DNA of 64,000 nt from an uncultured Bacilli bacterium (GCA_934140155.1 CAKPBC010000007.1:1-64000); one strand, 5' to 3'. Shown: positions 15,864 through 25,885, numbered from the stretch's first letter. The notes: generated by a model not told the origin, from the letters alone. Made by a program: numbers and translations.

Positions 15864-17558
15864 ATGAAATTTGAAGATATTCCACTAGTAATTCCTTCTT
15901 TAAAAGCATTATCAAAAAAATATGATGCTTTAATCGAAGAATTGGAAAATGCCAAAACCGCTAATGACCAAATTAGAGTTTATAAAAAGATTATGAGATA
16001 TGACGATCACGTTGAAACAATGTTTACAGTCATTTCTATTCGTTATTCATTAGATACAACTAATGAAGAGTACGTGAAAGCTAATGATGTGCTTGATGAA
16101 ATTGCTCCACAAGTACAAGTATTTAGTGATAGAATTAATAGAATCTTAGTATCATCTCCTTTTAGAAAAGAATTAGAAGAAGAATTTGGGCCATATTTAT
16201 TTAAGCAAATTGATATGTCTTTAAAATGCTTTGATCCAAAAATTATTGAAGATTTACAATTAGAAAACAAATTAGTATCAAAATATAGCAAAGTTATGGC
16301 TAGTGCTAAAATTAAATTCGAAGGTGGCGTCTATAACTTATCACAAATGGGTAAGTTCACTACTGATATTAACCGTGAACGCCGTAAAAAGGCAAGCAAG
16401 GCAGTAGCTAAATTCTTTGAAAAAAATCACGAAGAAATTGGACGAATTTATGATGAATTAGTTCATACACGTGACAATATGGCTAAAAAATTAGGATTCA
16501 AAAATTATATTGAATTAGGTTATATGCGTTTAGGAAGATGCGATTATAACGCCGAAATGGTAGCTAATTATCGCAAACAAGTAGAAACTGTTTTAGTCCC
16601 TGTTTGGAAAAAATTATATAAACGCCAAATGAAACGTATTCATATTCGTAACCCACGTTTCTATGATATGGGATTAAACTTCTTATCTGGTAATCCAACT
16701 CCAATTGGCAACCCTGATTACTTAGTAAGCAAGGCTAATGAAATGTATCACGAAATGTCTAAAGAAACTGGTTCATTCTTTGAATATATGGTTGATAATC
16801 ATATGATGGACTTAATTGCTAAACCTGGAAAACAAGGTGGCGGTTATATGACTTATTTACCAGAATATAAATGTCCATTTATTTTCTCTAACTTCAATGG
16901 TACATCTGGTGATGTTGATGTATTAACTCATGAATTTGGACATGCTTATCAAGGATACTGTTCAAGAAATATTAAAGTATCAAGTTATCGTAGTCCAACT
17001 TTAGAAGCTTGTGAAATTCACTCAATGTCAATGGAATTCTTTGCTTGGCCATGGATGGATAAATTCTTTGGTAAAGATGATGACAAATATCGTTTCGCTC
17101 ATTTAGCAGACGCAATTATGTTTGTTCCATATGGTGTAACTGTTGATGAATTCCAACATTTCGTTTATGAAAATCCTAATGCTACACATAAAGAAAGATG
17201 TGCAAAATGGCGTGAATTAGAAAAGAAATATACTCCTTTAAAGAATTATAAAGGATTTGATGTATACGAAAACGGAAATTTATGGTTAAAACAAAGTCAT
17301 ATTTTCCAAACACCATTCTATTATATTGATTACACTTTAGCTCAAGTTTGTGCTTTCCAATTCTTAGTTGAAATGCGTAAGAATCAAGAAAGAGCTTGGA
17401 ATAAGTATAATAAATTATGTAAGATGGGTGGAAAATATCCATTCTTAGAATTACTTGAACATGCGCATTTAAGAAATCCTTTTGTTGATGGAAATATCAA
17501 GAAAGTTGTTCGTCCATTAATTAAAATACTAGATTCCTTTGATGACGCTAATATGTAG
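15864..17558 (+). CDS. pepF: Oligoendopeptidase F-type zinc peptidase (M3 family)
   Basis: 564 residues, cytoplasmic. It cleaves short peptides taken up or produced by protein turnover. The zinc motif is HEFGHAYQGY (about residue 356), with the third-ligand region LEACEIHSMSMEFF about 25 residues later, as in M3 peptidases. The N-terminal helical lobe and full length match the M3 oligoendopeptidase F group. The ribosome site AAGAGG precedes the ATG. It is a monocistronic unit flanked by terminators. Confidence 0.92.
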   Translation: MKFEDIPLVIPSLKALSKKYDALIEELENAKTANDQIRVYKKIMRYDDHVETMFTVISIRYSLDTTNEEYVKANDVLDEIAPQVQVFSDRINRILVSSPFRKELEEEFGPYLFKQIDMSLKCFDPKIIEDLQLENKLVSKYSKVMASAKIKFEGGVYNLSQMGKFTTDINRERRKKASKAVAKFFEKNHEEIGRIYDELVHTRDNMAKKLGFKNYIELGYMRLGRCDYNAEMVANYRKQVETVLVPVWKKLYKRQMKRIHIRNPRFYDMGLNFLSGNPTPIGNPDYLVSKANEMYHEMSKETGSFFEYMVDNHMMDLIAKPGKQGGGYMTYLPEYKCPFIFSNFNGTSGDVDVLTHEFGHAYQGYCSRNIKVSSYRSPTLEACEIHSMSMEFFAWPWMDKFFGKDDDKYRFAHLADAIMFVPYGVTVDEFQHFVYENPNATHKERCAKWRELEKKYTPLKNYKGFDVYENGNLWLKQSHIFQTPFYYIDYTLAQVCAFQFLVEMRKNQERAWNKYNKLCKMGGKYPFLELLEHAHLRNPFVDGNIKKVVRPLIKILDSFDDANM

Positions 17559-17580
17559 TTAATGGCAAAAGACAAATAAA

Positions 17581-17609
17581 AAAAGCTTGCAAAATTGCAG
17601 GCTTTTTTT
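17581..17609. terminator. Bidirectional terminator between pepF and a small membrane gene
   Basis: GCTTGC pairs with GCAGGC around AAAATT, with A-run before and T-run after, so it can serve both converging genes. Confidence 0.8.
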
Positions 17610-17633
17610 ATGAATTAGACTTAAATTTAGAAA

Positions 17634-17867
17634 TTAGTCAATCCACCAAACTTGTTTTCCAAGAATTACGCGGATGACATCCCAAATCCAAAGAATTACG
17701 AAGCCACCACAAATTAAAAGGACAACAGCTAAGATTATTCCGACTAAATTATTCTTTGCTAGTGATCTAAATAATCTCATTAAGTTACCATAAACACCCC
17801 ATAAAATGGTAAGTAATACACGGACAATGTATGGTAATCCTTCAAGTGCTTTTACTAAATCTTTCAT
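17634..17867 (-). CDS. Small membrane protein, 77 residues
   Basis: Start chosen at the ATG with a perfect GGAGGA 9 bases upstream; longer in-frame starts have none. The sequence has a hydrophobic stretch at about 14-33 and a strong membrane helix at 42-66 (GIILAVVLLICGGFVILWIW). It ends GKQVWWID. No family is recognised. It is convergent with pepF and divergent from the ATP synthase operon. Confidence 0.7.
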   Translation of the reverse strand: MKDLVKALEGLPYIVRVLLTILWGVYGNLMRLFRSLAKNNLVGIILAVVLLICGGFVILWIWDVIRVILGKQVWWID

Positions 17868-18029
17868 GATACAATTCCTCCACATAACCATTATATCACA
17901 CAAAATAAAAAAAATATTACAAAATTGCAATTTTTGTTTATTTTTTAAGAATATTAAAAAAAATAACTAGTTGTTGATTTTAGATTTCAAACACTTGATT
18001 TAAAAGTGTTCGACATTAGAAAATAACAA

Positions 18030-18058
18030 TTGAAAAAAAGCATTATATTATTTATAAT
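18030..18058 (+). promoter_or_regulatory. ATP synthase operon promoter
   Basis: TTGAAA (18030-18035) and TATAAT (18053-18058), spacer exactly 17. The predicted start site falls at about 18065, right at the leader hairpin. Confidence 0.85.
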
Positions 18059-18065
18059 ATAAGGC

Positions 18066-18089
18066 GAGTGAATAAGTCTATATTCACTC
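18066..18089 (+). promoter_or_regulatory. 5'-end stem-loop of the atp mRNA
   Basis: GAGTGAATA and TATTCACTC form a perfect 9-bp stem with a 6-base loop. It begins at the predicted first nucleotide and is followed directly by AAGAAAGG. A protecting or translation-tuning role is likely by analogy with known 5' stabiliser stems. Confidence 0.7.
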
Positions 18090-18107
18090 AAGAAAGGTAA
18101 GAAAATA

Positions 18108-18509
18108 ATGACTAATAAATCGTTTTTTTCCGCTTTTAATAAAGAAGATAAAATAGTTTTTATTATTTCGACTTTGTTTTCGGCAGTTACATTATTAGTT
18201 TTATTAGTTTTATCAATTTGTCATATTACTAGTTATTGGTTAGTATTAAGTAATTTTATCGGTTATGCCGTTGGTGTAATTATGCATTATTTAACAGTAA
18301 TTATGATAAATAAAAGCCAAGTAGAGAATTATAAGATTGTAGTAAAGAATTTATTTGCTACTCGTCAATTGGTTTATATCACTTCTTTAATAGGAGTATT
18401 CTTCTTTACTCGTGATATATGGCCAATTCTTTGTTGCTTACTTGGAATCTTATCAATTAAGTTTGCAATTTATTTATTGCTATTGAGGAGAAAAGGTGTT
18501 AATGAATAA
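18108..18509 (+). CDS. atpI: AtpI-like membrane protein of the ATP synthase operon
   Basis: 133 residues with four hydrophobic segments (about 17-38, 44-68, 88-104, 108-127). Its position immediately before the a subunit and its topology fit AtpI, an assembly helper for the c-ring. Sequence similarity is weak by eye, so the name rests mainly on context. The 3' end overlaps the atpB start by 8 bases. Confidence 0.7.
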   Translation: MTNKSFFSAFNKEDKIVFIISTLFSAVTLLVLLVLSICHITSYWLVLSNFIGYAVGVIMHYLTVIMINKSQVENYKIVVKNLFATRQLVYITSLIGVFFFTRDIWPILCCLLGILSIKFAIYLLLLRRKGVNE

Positions 18510-19257
18510 AGTTTGGAATTACATTGTCAATAAAATGCCTGGTGAATTAATGGTTTCACTAATCGTTATGTTAGTGATTGCTATTTTTGCTATAGTTTTA
18601 GGACATGCAATTAAGAAAGCAGACCCAACTAAAGCACCTAAAGGTTTAGCGTTTGTGGCTGATTTTATTGTTGATTTCTCTTATTCCACAATTCGAAAAA
18701 ATCTTGGTAATGTATATGACTTTGTTGCTCCATATTTTATATTTTTAGTTTTCTATGTTCCAATGGCATTTATGTCAGGATTATTAGGACTAGCTTCACC
18801 AATGACATACTATACAATTCCATTATGCTTAGCATTTGTTAGTTGGCTAGGAATTCAAGTATCCGCAATTAAATATCAAAAACTGGATTACTTAAAGAGT
18901 TTTACTGATCCGTTACCACCATGGTTACCAGTATTTATTCCTATCAATATATTATCTAAGTTATCTCCGTTATTATCGTTATCTATTCGTATGTTTGGTA
19001 ATGCTTTAGCGGGATCAATATTAATGCTTTTAGTATATTGGGGAACGGGGTTATTAAGTAATGCAGTGTTCTCGTTTATATCTTCATCGGCATTTAACAT
19101 CTTTGGCGTTATAATTGCCCCAGCCTTACATGCATATTTCGATGTGTTTGGCTCATTTATTCAAACTTTAATTTTCGTCTTATTATCGATGCTTCTTATT
19201 GCTAAAGAAATACCAGCACCGGTAAATAGAGAAATTAAAATAAAACAAGTAAAATAA
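18502..19257 (+). CDS. atpB: F1Fo-ATP synthase subunit a
   Basis: 251 residues. Fo stator subunit carrying the proton half-channels. Multi-pass membrane protein with the essential Arg in the helix LSIRMFGNALAG and a C-terminal helix pair ending AYFDVFGSFIQTLIF. Start ATG 18502 is preferred (AAAGGTG just upstream); GTG 18496 is possible. First structural subunit of the operon in the usual order a-c-b-delta-alpha-gamma-beta-epsilon. Confidence 0.92.
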   Translation: MNKVWNYIVNKMPGELMVSLIVMLVIAIFAIVLGHAIKKADPTKAPKGLAFVADFIVDFSYSTIRKNLGNVYDFVAPYFIFLVFYVPMAFMSGLLGLASPMTYYTIPLCLAFVSWLGIQVSAIKYQKLDYLKSFTDPLPPWLPVFIPINILSKLSPLLSLSIRMFGNALAGSILMLLVYWGTGLLSNAVFSFISSSAFNIFGVIIAPALHAYFDVFGSFIQTLIFVLLSMLLIAKEIPAPVNREIKIKQVK

Positions 19258-19279
19258 AACTAGTAAGGAGGAAATATTT

Positions 19280-19561
19280 ATGTTATCTAGTTTAGTTAGT
19301 TTAGTCGTTAATTTAGCTGCGGGATTATCAGTAGGCGATGGCTTAGCTTTAATTGGAGCAGGACTTGCAGTGTTTACTGGATTTGGTTCTGGTATTGGTG
19401 AAGGTAATATTGCCGCTCACGCAATGGACGCAATCGGTCGTAACCCAGAAGCAACAAGTAACATTCGTTCAAACATGGTTATGGGTATCGCTTTAGCAGA
19501 AACAACTGGTATTTATGGTTTCGCTATTGCAATTTTAATTTTAGTATTCGTTTTATTCTAA
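19280..19561 (+). CDS. atpE: F1Fo-ATP synthase subunit c
   Basis: 93 residues forming a two-helix hairpin. The Gly-rich first helix (GAGLAVFTGFGSGIGEG), the polar loop (AIGRNPEA) and the ion-carrying Glu in ALAETTGIYG are all present. A Glu without an obvious Na+-type Gln/Ser-Thr signature favours H+ but does not prove it. Strong ribosome site AAGGAGG. Confidence 0.95.
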   Translation: MLSSLVSLVVNLAAGLSVGDGLALIGAGLAVFTGFGSGIGEGNIAAHAMDAIGRNPEATSNIRSNMVMGIALAETTGIYGFAIAILILVFVLF

Positions 19562-19600
19562 TAATTAATTTAAGTATTTGAGTTAAGGAGGATTAATGTT

Positions 19601-20182
19601 ATGAGCACAATCAATAAATTGCTAATAATGTTTACTAGTGTTTCTGAACCTAGTAATGATCCTTTTGCAGACTTGAAAACAATAGGCAAAAAAATTATTC
19701 CAAGTGATATTTGGAGTTTCGTTGTACAACTTCTTGCCACTGCAATTTTAGTGTTTATTATTGCTAAATTTTTAGTTAAACCAGCCAAAAAATTTATTGA
19801 AGAACGTAAAGCGTTTATTGACAATAATATTAATGAAGCTGTTAATAAAAATAAAGAAGCAGATGAACATCTTAATATTGCGGAAACAAGACTTAAGAAT
19901 TCTCGTAAAGAAAGTAAAGATATTATTGATGCTGCAAAAGTAACTGCCATGAATGAAAAGAAAAGAATCATGGATGAAACAAAACAAGAAGTGGCTAATA
20001 TGAAGGATAAAGCTTATAAAGACATTGAAAGTGAACGCTTAAAGATGAAAGAAGATATTTCATCTGAAGTTATCGATGTTGCTTTATTAGCGGCTTCTAA
20101 AGTTGTTAATCGCAACATCAATGACGAAGATAATCACAAGATTGTTTCTGATTTCGTAAATGGAAAAGGAGACAATGAATAA
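19601..20182 (+). CDS. atpF: F1Fo-ATP synthase subunit b
   Basis: 193 residues. One N-terminal membrane helix (about 34-55) is followed by a long charged coiled coil (about 60-165), the peripheral stalk. The tail (SEVIDVALLAASKVV) matches the delta-binding end. The pre-helix extension of about 30 residues is long for the family. The stop overlaps the atpH start (TAATGG). Confidence 0.92.
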   Translation: MSTINKLLIMFTSVSEPSNDPFADLKTIGKKIIPSDIWSFVVQLLATAILVFIIAKFLVKPAKKFIEERKAFIDNNINEAVNKNKEADEHLNIAETRLKNSRKESKDIIDAAKVTAMNEKKRIMDETKQEVANMKDKAYKDIESERLKMKEDISSEVIDVALLAASKVVNRNINDEDNHKIVSDFVNGKGDNE

Positions 20183-20736
20183 TGGACACCATTAGCAGTC
20201 GTTATGCGGTGGCGTTATTATCAATCGCTCGCGAAGAAGGAAAAGTACAAGAATATATTGATGAAGTTGAACAAATTCTTGATGTGTTAGAACAAAATGA
20301 AGGCTTTTTACGCATTTTAAAAGATTATGGTTTAACCAATGAAGAAAAAAAAGAAACTATTGATGTCTGTTTTAAAGGAAAAATAAGAGAGTATATTCTC
20401 AATACTTTTTATGTTGTCGTCGATAATAATCGCGGCGCAATTATGGAAGATGTATTAAGCGAGTTTATAAAATTAGGCTATAAAGAATTAAATATAAAAA
20501 AAGGTTATGTATATACTACAATTAATTTAACTCCAGAAGAAATAAAACAAATGGAAGTTAAAACATCAAAAATGCTTAATGCAACAGTAGTATTACAAAA
20601 TAAGATAGATAAAGATTTAGTGGGTGGATTTAAAATTCAAGTTGATGATTTCGTTATTGATCAATCATTAAAACATAAACTAGCGGATTTAAAAGCCACA
20701 TTACTAAAGAAGGGAGATGTCATTGATGGAAATTAA
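20182..20736 (+). CDS. atpH: F1Fo-ATP synthase subunit delta
   Basis: 184 residues. It links F1 to the peripheral stalk. An N-terminal helical domain (SSRYAVALLSIAREEG) and a C-terminal domain with the signature DLVGGFKIQVDDFVIDQSLKHKL are present. It overlaps both neighbours, indicating tight translational coupling. Confidence 0.92.
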   Translation: MDTISSRYAVALLSIAREEGKVQEYIDEVEQILDVLEQNEGFLRILKDYGLTNEEKKETIDVCFKGKIREYILNTFYVVVDNNRGAIMEDVLSEFIKLGYKELNIKKGYVYTTINLTPEEIKQMEVKTSKMLNATVVLQNKIDKDLVGGFKIQVDDFVIDQSLKHKLADLKATLLKKGDVIDGN

Positions 20737-22234
20737 AGCAAATGAAATTTCATCTTTAATTAAAGAACAAATCAAAAAATATCATCATAAAATGGAATTA
20801 CTTGATACAGGAAAAGTAATGACTGTTGGTGATGGCGTTGCAATGGTGCATGGTTTAGAAAATGCCATGCTATCAGAATTGGTTCTTTTTGATAATGGAG
20901 TGTATGGAATGGTGTTATCACTAGAAGAAGACGCTGTTGGCGTTGTTATTTTTGGTGATGATAGTTCTATTAAAGAAGAAGATGTTGTTACAAGAACTAA
21001 TAAAATTGTTGAAATACCAGTAGGCGATAATTTCTTAGGAAGAGTTGTTAACCCATTAGGACAACCAATTGATGGTTTAGGACCAATTGAATCATCAAAA
21101 ACTAGACCAATTGAACGTATTGCTCCAGGTGTTATTACTCGTAAATCTGTTGATACTCCACTTCAAACAGGTATTAAAGCAATTGATTCTATGATTCCTA
21201 TTGGACGTGGACAAAGAGAATTAATTATCGGTGACCGTCAAACAGGTAAGACCGCTATTGCGATTGATACAATTATTAATCAAAAAGATCAAAACATGAA
21301 ATGTGTTTATGTCGCTATTGGTCAAAAAGCTTCAACAGTTGCTCAAGTAGTGGAAAAATTAAGAGTGCATGGTGCTCTTGATTATACAGTAGTAGTAGTT
21401 GCTACCGCTAGTGAAATGGCACCTATTCAATATATCGCGCCATATGCTGGTGTTACTTTAGCTGAGGAATGGATGGAAAAAGGCGAAGATGTCTTAATTG
21501 TTTATGATGATTTAAGTAAACACGCTGTTGCTTATCGTACATTATCATTATTATTAAGAAGACCAGCCGGAAGAGAAGCTTATCCAGGTGATGTATTCTA
21601 CTTACATTCTCGTTTGCTTGAAAGAGCAGCTAGACTTAATAAAGATTATGGTGGTGGTTCAATTACCGCTTTACCAATTATTGAAACACAAGCTGGTGAT
21701 ATTTCAGCTTATATTCCAACAAACGTAATTTCTATTACTGATGGTCAAATTTTCCTACAAGTTGATTTATTTGCTTCCGGACAAAGACCGGCAGTAGATA
21801 CTGGTTTATCAGTATCACGTGTTGGTAGTGCTGCGCAAATTAAAGCAATCAAGCAAGTATCAGGTACTTTAAAAATTGAATTAGCAAATTACCGTGAATT
21901 ACAAGCATTTGCTCAATTTGGCTCTGATTTAGATAAATCTACTAAAGATGTTTTAAATCATGGCGCTAAAGTATATGAACTATTAAAACAAAAACAATAT
22001 GATTCGATGAATGTATTTGATCAAGTTATTGAATTATTTACAGCTAAGCATCGTATCATTGATGATATTGATATTGAAAGTATTCAAGACTATGAATCAT
22101 CATTAGTTAATTATATGAATACTAATCAAAAGAAACTTATGGCAGAATTAAAAGAAAAGAAGGCTATAAGTAAAGAATTAGAAGAAAAACTATTAAAAGT
22201 TATTAAAGAATTTACATTAACATATTTAGGCTAA
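20726..22234 (+). CDS. atpA: F1Fo-ATP synthase subunit alpha
   Basis: 502 residues. Regulatory nucleotide-binding subunit of F1. Walker A GDRQTGKTAIAID, PGDVFYLHSRLLERAA and the alpha signature PAVDTGLSVSRVG are present. ATG 20726 is preferred over ATG 20717 because the ribosome site AAGGGAG would be too close to the latter. It overlaps the atpH end by 11 bases. Confidence 0.96.
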   Translation: MEIKANEISSLIKEQIKKYHHKMELLDTGKVMTVGDGVAMVHGLENAMLSELVLFDNGVYGMVLSLEEDAVGVVIFGDDSSIKEEDVVTRTNKIVEIPVGDNFLGRVVNPLGQPIDGLGPIESSKTRPIERIAPGVITRKSVDTPLQTGIKAIDSMIPIGRGQRELIIGDRQTGKTAIAIDTIINQKDQNMKCVYVAIGQKASTVAQVVEKLRVHGALDYTVVVVATASEMAPIQYIAPYAGVTLAEEWMEKGEDVLIVYDDLSKHAVAYRTLSLLLRRPAGREAYPGDVFYLHSRLLERAARLNKDYGGGSITALPIIETQAGDISAYIPTNVISITDGQIFLQVDLFASGQRPAVDTGLSVSRVGSAAQIKAIKQVSGTLKIELANYRELQAFAQFGSDLDKSTKDVLNHGAKVYELLKQKQYDSMNVFDQVIELFTAKHRIIDDIDIESIQDYESSLVNYMNTNQKKLMAELKEKKAISKELEEKLLKVIKEFTLTYLG

Positions 22235-22255
22235 TGTAGTTAGGAGGTGTATACA

Positions 22256-23107
22256 ATGGCAATGAACTTAGAACAAACTAAGGCAAGAATTAAATCGGTT
22301 GCGTCAACTAAAAAAATAACTAAAGCTATGGAATTAGTGGCAACTGCTAAACTTAAAACTGCCAAAAATATTAATGCCCAAGTGTCGCCTTTCCGTGATG
22401 AAGTATTTGAAATTATGTCTTATTGTATGATGAATTTAGATGATAAATCGAATATCTATTTAAATGAAAATACTAAAAGCGATAAATCACTTTTCATTGT
22501 TATTAATTCAACATTAGGTTTATGTGGTGGATATAACATTAATATGCAAAAGTTTGCTTCTTCTTTAATTAATAAAGACAAAGATGATTTAATTATTGTG
22601 GGTAATAAAAGTATTAGTTACTTTAATAATCAAAATTATCACATTGTTAAGACATTTGAATTACCATCTTTATCTCTTAAAGAAGCAATATCTAAACAAA
22701 TAATGAATTATGTTATTCATGAATTTGATTTAGGTAAGTATAAATCAATACAACTTTTATCAACAAAATTTGTTAATTCCTTAACATTTGTACCACAAAT
22801 CACCCAAATACTTCCAGTAGCAAATACTTCAAATGCACCAAAAATGACACGAGAATTACTTCTTGAACCAAGTGCAGACGAAGTACTTACTAATTTAATA
22901 CCATTTTATGTTAATACAGCGTTAAAAACATTACTTCTTGAATCAATGCTTTGTGAACAAGCTTCAAGAAGAACAGCGATGGAAACCGCAAACGATAACG
23001 CAAATGAATTACAAGAAAAATTACTTCTTGAGTTTAATAAATCACGTCAAGCCGCGATTACTCAAGAAATTACCGAAATATCTTCCGCAGCTAATGCGAA
23101 TCAGTAA
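22256..23107 (+). CDS. atpG: F1Fo-ATP synthase subunit gamma
   Basis: 283 residues forming the central rotor stalk. The N-terminal helix (TKARIKSVASTKKITKAMELVATAKL) and the C-terminal helix (AMETANDNANELQEKLLLEFNKSRQAAITQEITEI, given here in parts: residues near 240-275) are the diagnostic pair. ATG 22256 follows GGAGGTG. The middle Rossmann-like part is more divergent. Confidence 0.94.
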   Translation: MAMNLEQTKARIKSVASTKKITKAMELVATAKLKTAKNINAQVSPFRDEVFEIMSYCMMNLDDKSNIYLNENTKSDKSLFIVINSTLGLCGGYNINMQKFASSLINKDKDDLIIVGNKSISYFNNQNYHIVKTFELPSLSLKEAISKQIMNYVIHEFDLGKYKSIQLLSTKFVNSLTFVPQITQILPVANTSNAPKMTRELLLEPSADEVLTNLIPFYVNTALKTLLLESMLCEQASRRTAMETANDNANELQEKLLLEFNKSRQAAITQEITEISSAANANQ

Positions 23108-23118
23108 GGAGGAAGAAC

Positions 23119-24519
23119 ATGAAAAAGAAAATATTATATGGCCGAGTATGTCAAGTTCAAGGTCCAGTAGTTGATGTTCGTTTTGGTGATGAATTACCAG
23201 GATTAAGAACCGCTATTGAAATTGAAAATGGTGATCAAAAACTTGTTGTTGAAGTTGCTCAACACGTTGGTGATGATACCGTAAGATGTATTTCTATGGG
23301 ACCAACGGAAGGTTTAACCAGAAATCTTCGTGCTAAAGCTTCTAATGAGCCAATTTTGGTACCAGTAGGTAAATGTACCTTATCACGTTTATTTAACGTA
23401 TTAGGTGAGCCAATTGATGGTCTTGGTGAAGTTAAGGCTGATCTTAAGTTACCAATTCATCGTTTAGCGCCATCTTATGAAGAACAAAAAACAGAAACTG
23501 AAATTCTCGAAACAGGAATTAAGGTTATCGATTTACTTTGCCCTTATGTTAAAGGTGGCAAGATTGGTCTATTCGGTGGAGCGGGTGTAGGAAAAACCGT
23601 TTTAATTCAAGAATTAATTAATAATATCGCTACCGAACATGGTGGTATATCTGTCTTTACTGGTGTCGGAGAAAGAACTCGTGAAGGTAATGACTTATAT
23701 AACGAAATGAAAGAATCAGGTGTTATTAATAAAACATGTCTTGTTTTTGGACAAATGAACGAACCACCAGGAAGCAGAATGCGTGTAGCTTTAACTGGCT
23801 TAACTATGGCGGAATATTTCCGTGATTATGAACATCAAGATGTATTACTATTTATTGATAACATTTTCCGTTTCACCCAAGCAGGTAGTGAAGTTTCCGC
23901 TCTTTTAGGAAGAATGCCTTCAGCAGTTGGCTATCAACCTACTCTTGCTACAGAAATGGGACAACTTCAAGAAAGAATTACATCCACAAAATATGGATCA
24001 ATTACTTCTGTTCAAGCTGTTTATGTTCCTGCTGATGACTTAACTGACCCAGCACCAGCAACAACATTTACGCACTTAGATGCTAAAACAGTATTATCTC
24101 GTGATATTGCCTCGCTAGGTATTTATCCTGCTGTTTCACCTCTTGAATCATCAAGTCGTGCTTTGGATCCAGAAATTGTTGGTAAAAAGCATTATGAAGT
24201 TGCTTTAAAAGTTCAACAAATTTTACAACGTTATAAAGAATTACAAGATATTATTGCCATTTTAGGTATGGATGAATTATCGGAAGAAGATAAGAAACTT
24301 GTTAACCGCGCTCGTAGAATTAGAAACTTCTTATCTCAGCCACTTCATGTTGCGGAGCAATTCTTAGATTATAAAGGTGTCTATGTTCCAGTAGAACAAA
24401 CTGTTGAGTCCTTTGCTGCTATTATTGATGGAAAATATGATGACTTACCAGAACAAGCATTCTTATATTGTGGAACAGTAGAAGATGTCGTTAAAAAGGC
24501 TAAGGAATTAGAAAAGTAA
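23119..24519 (+). CDS. atpD: F1Fo-ATP synthase subunit beta
   Basis: 466 residues. Catalytic subunit, with Walker A GGAGVGKTVLIQ, the catalytic region GERTREGNDLY, Walker B VLLFIDNIFRF and the signature PAVSPLESSSRAL all intact. Ribosome site AAGGAGG. Nearly invariant protein, useful for taxonomic placement. Confidence 0.98.
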   Translation: MKKKILYGRVCQVQGPVVDVRFGDELPGLRTAIEIENGDQKLVVEVAQHVGDDTVRCISMGPTEGLTRNLRAKASNEPILVPVGKCTLSRLFNVLGEPIDGLGEVKADLKLPIHRLAPSYEEQKTETEILETGIKVIDLLCPYVKGGKIGLFGGAGVGKTVLIQELINNIATEHGGISVFTGVGERTREGNDLYNEMKESGVINKTCLVFGQMNEPPGSRMRVALTGLTMAEYFRDYEHQDVLLFIDNIFRFTQAGSEVSALLGRMPSAVGYQPTLATEMGQLQERITSTKYGSITSVQAVYVPADDLTDPAPATTFTHLDAKTVLSRDIASLGIYPAVSPLESSSRALDPEIVGKKHYEVALKVQQILQRYKELQDIIAILGMDELSEEDKKLVNRARRIRNFLSQPLHVAEQFLDYKGVYVPVEQTVESFAAIIDGKYDDLPEQAFLYCGTVEDVVKKAKELEK

Positions 24520-24520
24520 T

Positions 24521-24919
24521 ATGAAATTACATTTAAAAATTATTAATCTCGAAGGTGTATATTTAGAAAAAGATGTTGACTTTCTTAATATTAACACCAC
24601 AGCGGGTGAATTAACAATTTTAGCAAATCACCAACCTTTAATTACTAATATAAATATTTCTACTTTATATTATGGAGATGAAGGTGAAGATCATTATTAT
24701 GCTATATCGGGTGGAACGCTTTTTATTGATGAAAAAGAATGTAAGATTATTACTTCGGCAATAGAAGACAAAGATAGTATTGATGTTGAGCGCGCTAATA
24801 AGTCTAAAGAACGTGCAACAACAAGATTAAATGATAAAAATAATCCTGATATTGACTTTGTTCGTGCTGAGGCTTCATTAAAAAGAGCTATTAATAGAAT
24901 AAATTTGACAAAAAAATAA
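24521..24919 (+). CDS. atpC: F1Fo-ATP synthase subunit epsilon
   Basis: 132 residues. An N-terminal beta-sandwich (TTAGELTILANHQPLI, the usual GxxGxLxxLxxHxP variant) and a C-terminal helical hairpin. It starts 1 base after the atpD stop and so relies on coupled translation. It is the last gene before the operon terminator. Confidence 0.93.
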   Translation: MKLHLKIINLEGVYLEKDVDFLNINTTAGELTILANHQPLITNINISTLYYGDEGEDHYYAISGGTLFIDEKECKIITSAIEDKDSIDVERANKSKERATTRLNDKNNPDIDFVRAEASLKRAINRINLTKK

Positions 24920-24931
24920 AATGTTTTAAGT

Positions 24932-24957
24932 AAGAGTTACAATTTGTAACTCTTTTC
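24932..24957 (+). terminator. ATP synthase operon terminator
   Basis: AAGAGTTACA and TGTAACTCTT form a perfect 10-bp stem with a 3-base loop and trailing T-rich bases. Confidence 0.8.
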
Positions 24958-24991
24958 CTTTATAATATAAGTTGTTTCAAGGAAAGAAAAA

Positions 24992-25885
24992 ATGAGAAAT
25001 ATTATAGAACAAATTTATAACGAACTTTATAATACTAAAATAATAAGTAAAAATTCAGTCAAATTTAAAAATGAATTTAAAGATCTTAATGTCGGACAAA
25101 TAGCAAATTATTATGCTTTAAGAAACTTTTTTAATTATACACATAAAAAAGCATATAATTTAGTGATTAGTTCTTCATATGATGAGATCAACAAAATCAC
25201 TAAAATACATTGTTCAATAGAACAATTAGTTGAAAGCTTTAAAAAGTATTTTTTAAATAATTATTCTACTACTGATTTAATGGATGTAATCACTGGTAAT
25301 AAAATAGTAAGCAAAGATTATTTTAATAAAATGAGTGATTATATTAATGCATCGAATAATTGCAATTTGTTTAATATTTATTTGAAAATATTTCTTATTG
25401 CTAATGATATTCATGATAATTGGGTTATGGAAAATGCTTATAAATATGACCGTGATATTGATAAATTATTTCAGCATTTACCATTAGTTTTAATTGGTGA
25501 AGAAGAACTAAAAAAAGACTTAATATTTATATCGCCATTATTTGATAAACTGAAAATACCTCTTATTAATAAATATTATAATAAGCATTATATCGCTGAT
25601 GAATTTTTGAGCGTTTATGAGTGTGTTTTGTCTACTTATTTAAAAAAATATAAGTTTAAATCTAATATAAAAAACTGGGATATTATTTTTGCTAAAATGA
25701 TTAAACAATATGAAGCATTAAAGATTTGTAATGCTAAAAAAGGTCAAAAGAAATATGCTAGTAAACGCAAAAAAATTATGAATGAAAAAAGCACTAGAGA
25801 AATACTAACTAAATTATTAATAACTAATAATTTGTTTTTTGCTTCTATAATAAATGTTAAAAATTCTGATGATGAAGTAGTTTAA
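24992..25885 (+). CDS. Uncharacterised 297-residue protein
   Basis: No family recognised. It is Lys-, Asn- and Tyr-rich, predicted mainly helical, without signal peptide or membrane helices. A basic patch (AKKGQKKYASKRKK, about residues 250-263) near the C-terminus could bind nucleic acid or membrane. The ribosome site GGAAAG is adequate. It follows the atp terminator, with TATAAT (24962-24967) just upstream, so it is probably transcribed separately. Codon use is like its neighbours. Confidence 0.65.
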   Translation: MRNIIEQIYNELYNTKIISKNSVKFKNEFKDLNVGQIANYYALRNFFNYTHKKAYNLVISSSYDEINKITKIHCSIEQLVESFKKYFLNNYSTTDLMDVITGNKIVSKDYFNKMSDYINASNNCNLFNIYLKIFLIANDIHDNWVMENAYKYDRDIDKLFQHLPLVLIGEEELKKDLIFISPLFDKLKIPLINKYYNKHYIADEFLSVYECVLSTYLKKYKFKSNIKNWDIIFAKMIKQYEALKICNAKKGQKKYASKRKKIMNEKSTREILTKLLITNNLFFASIINVKNSDDEVV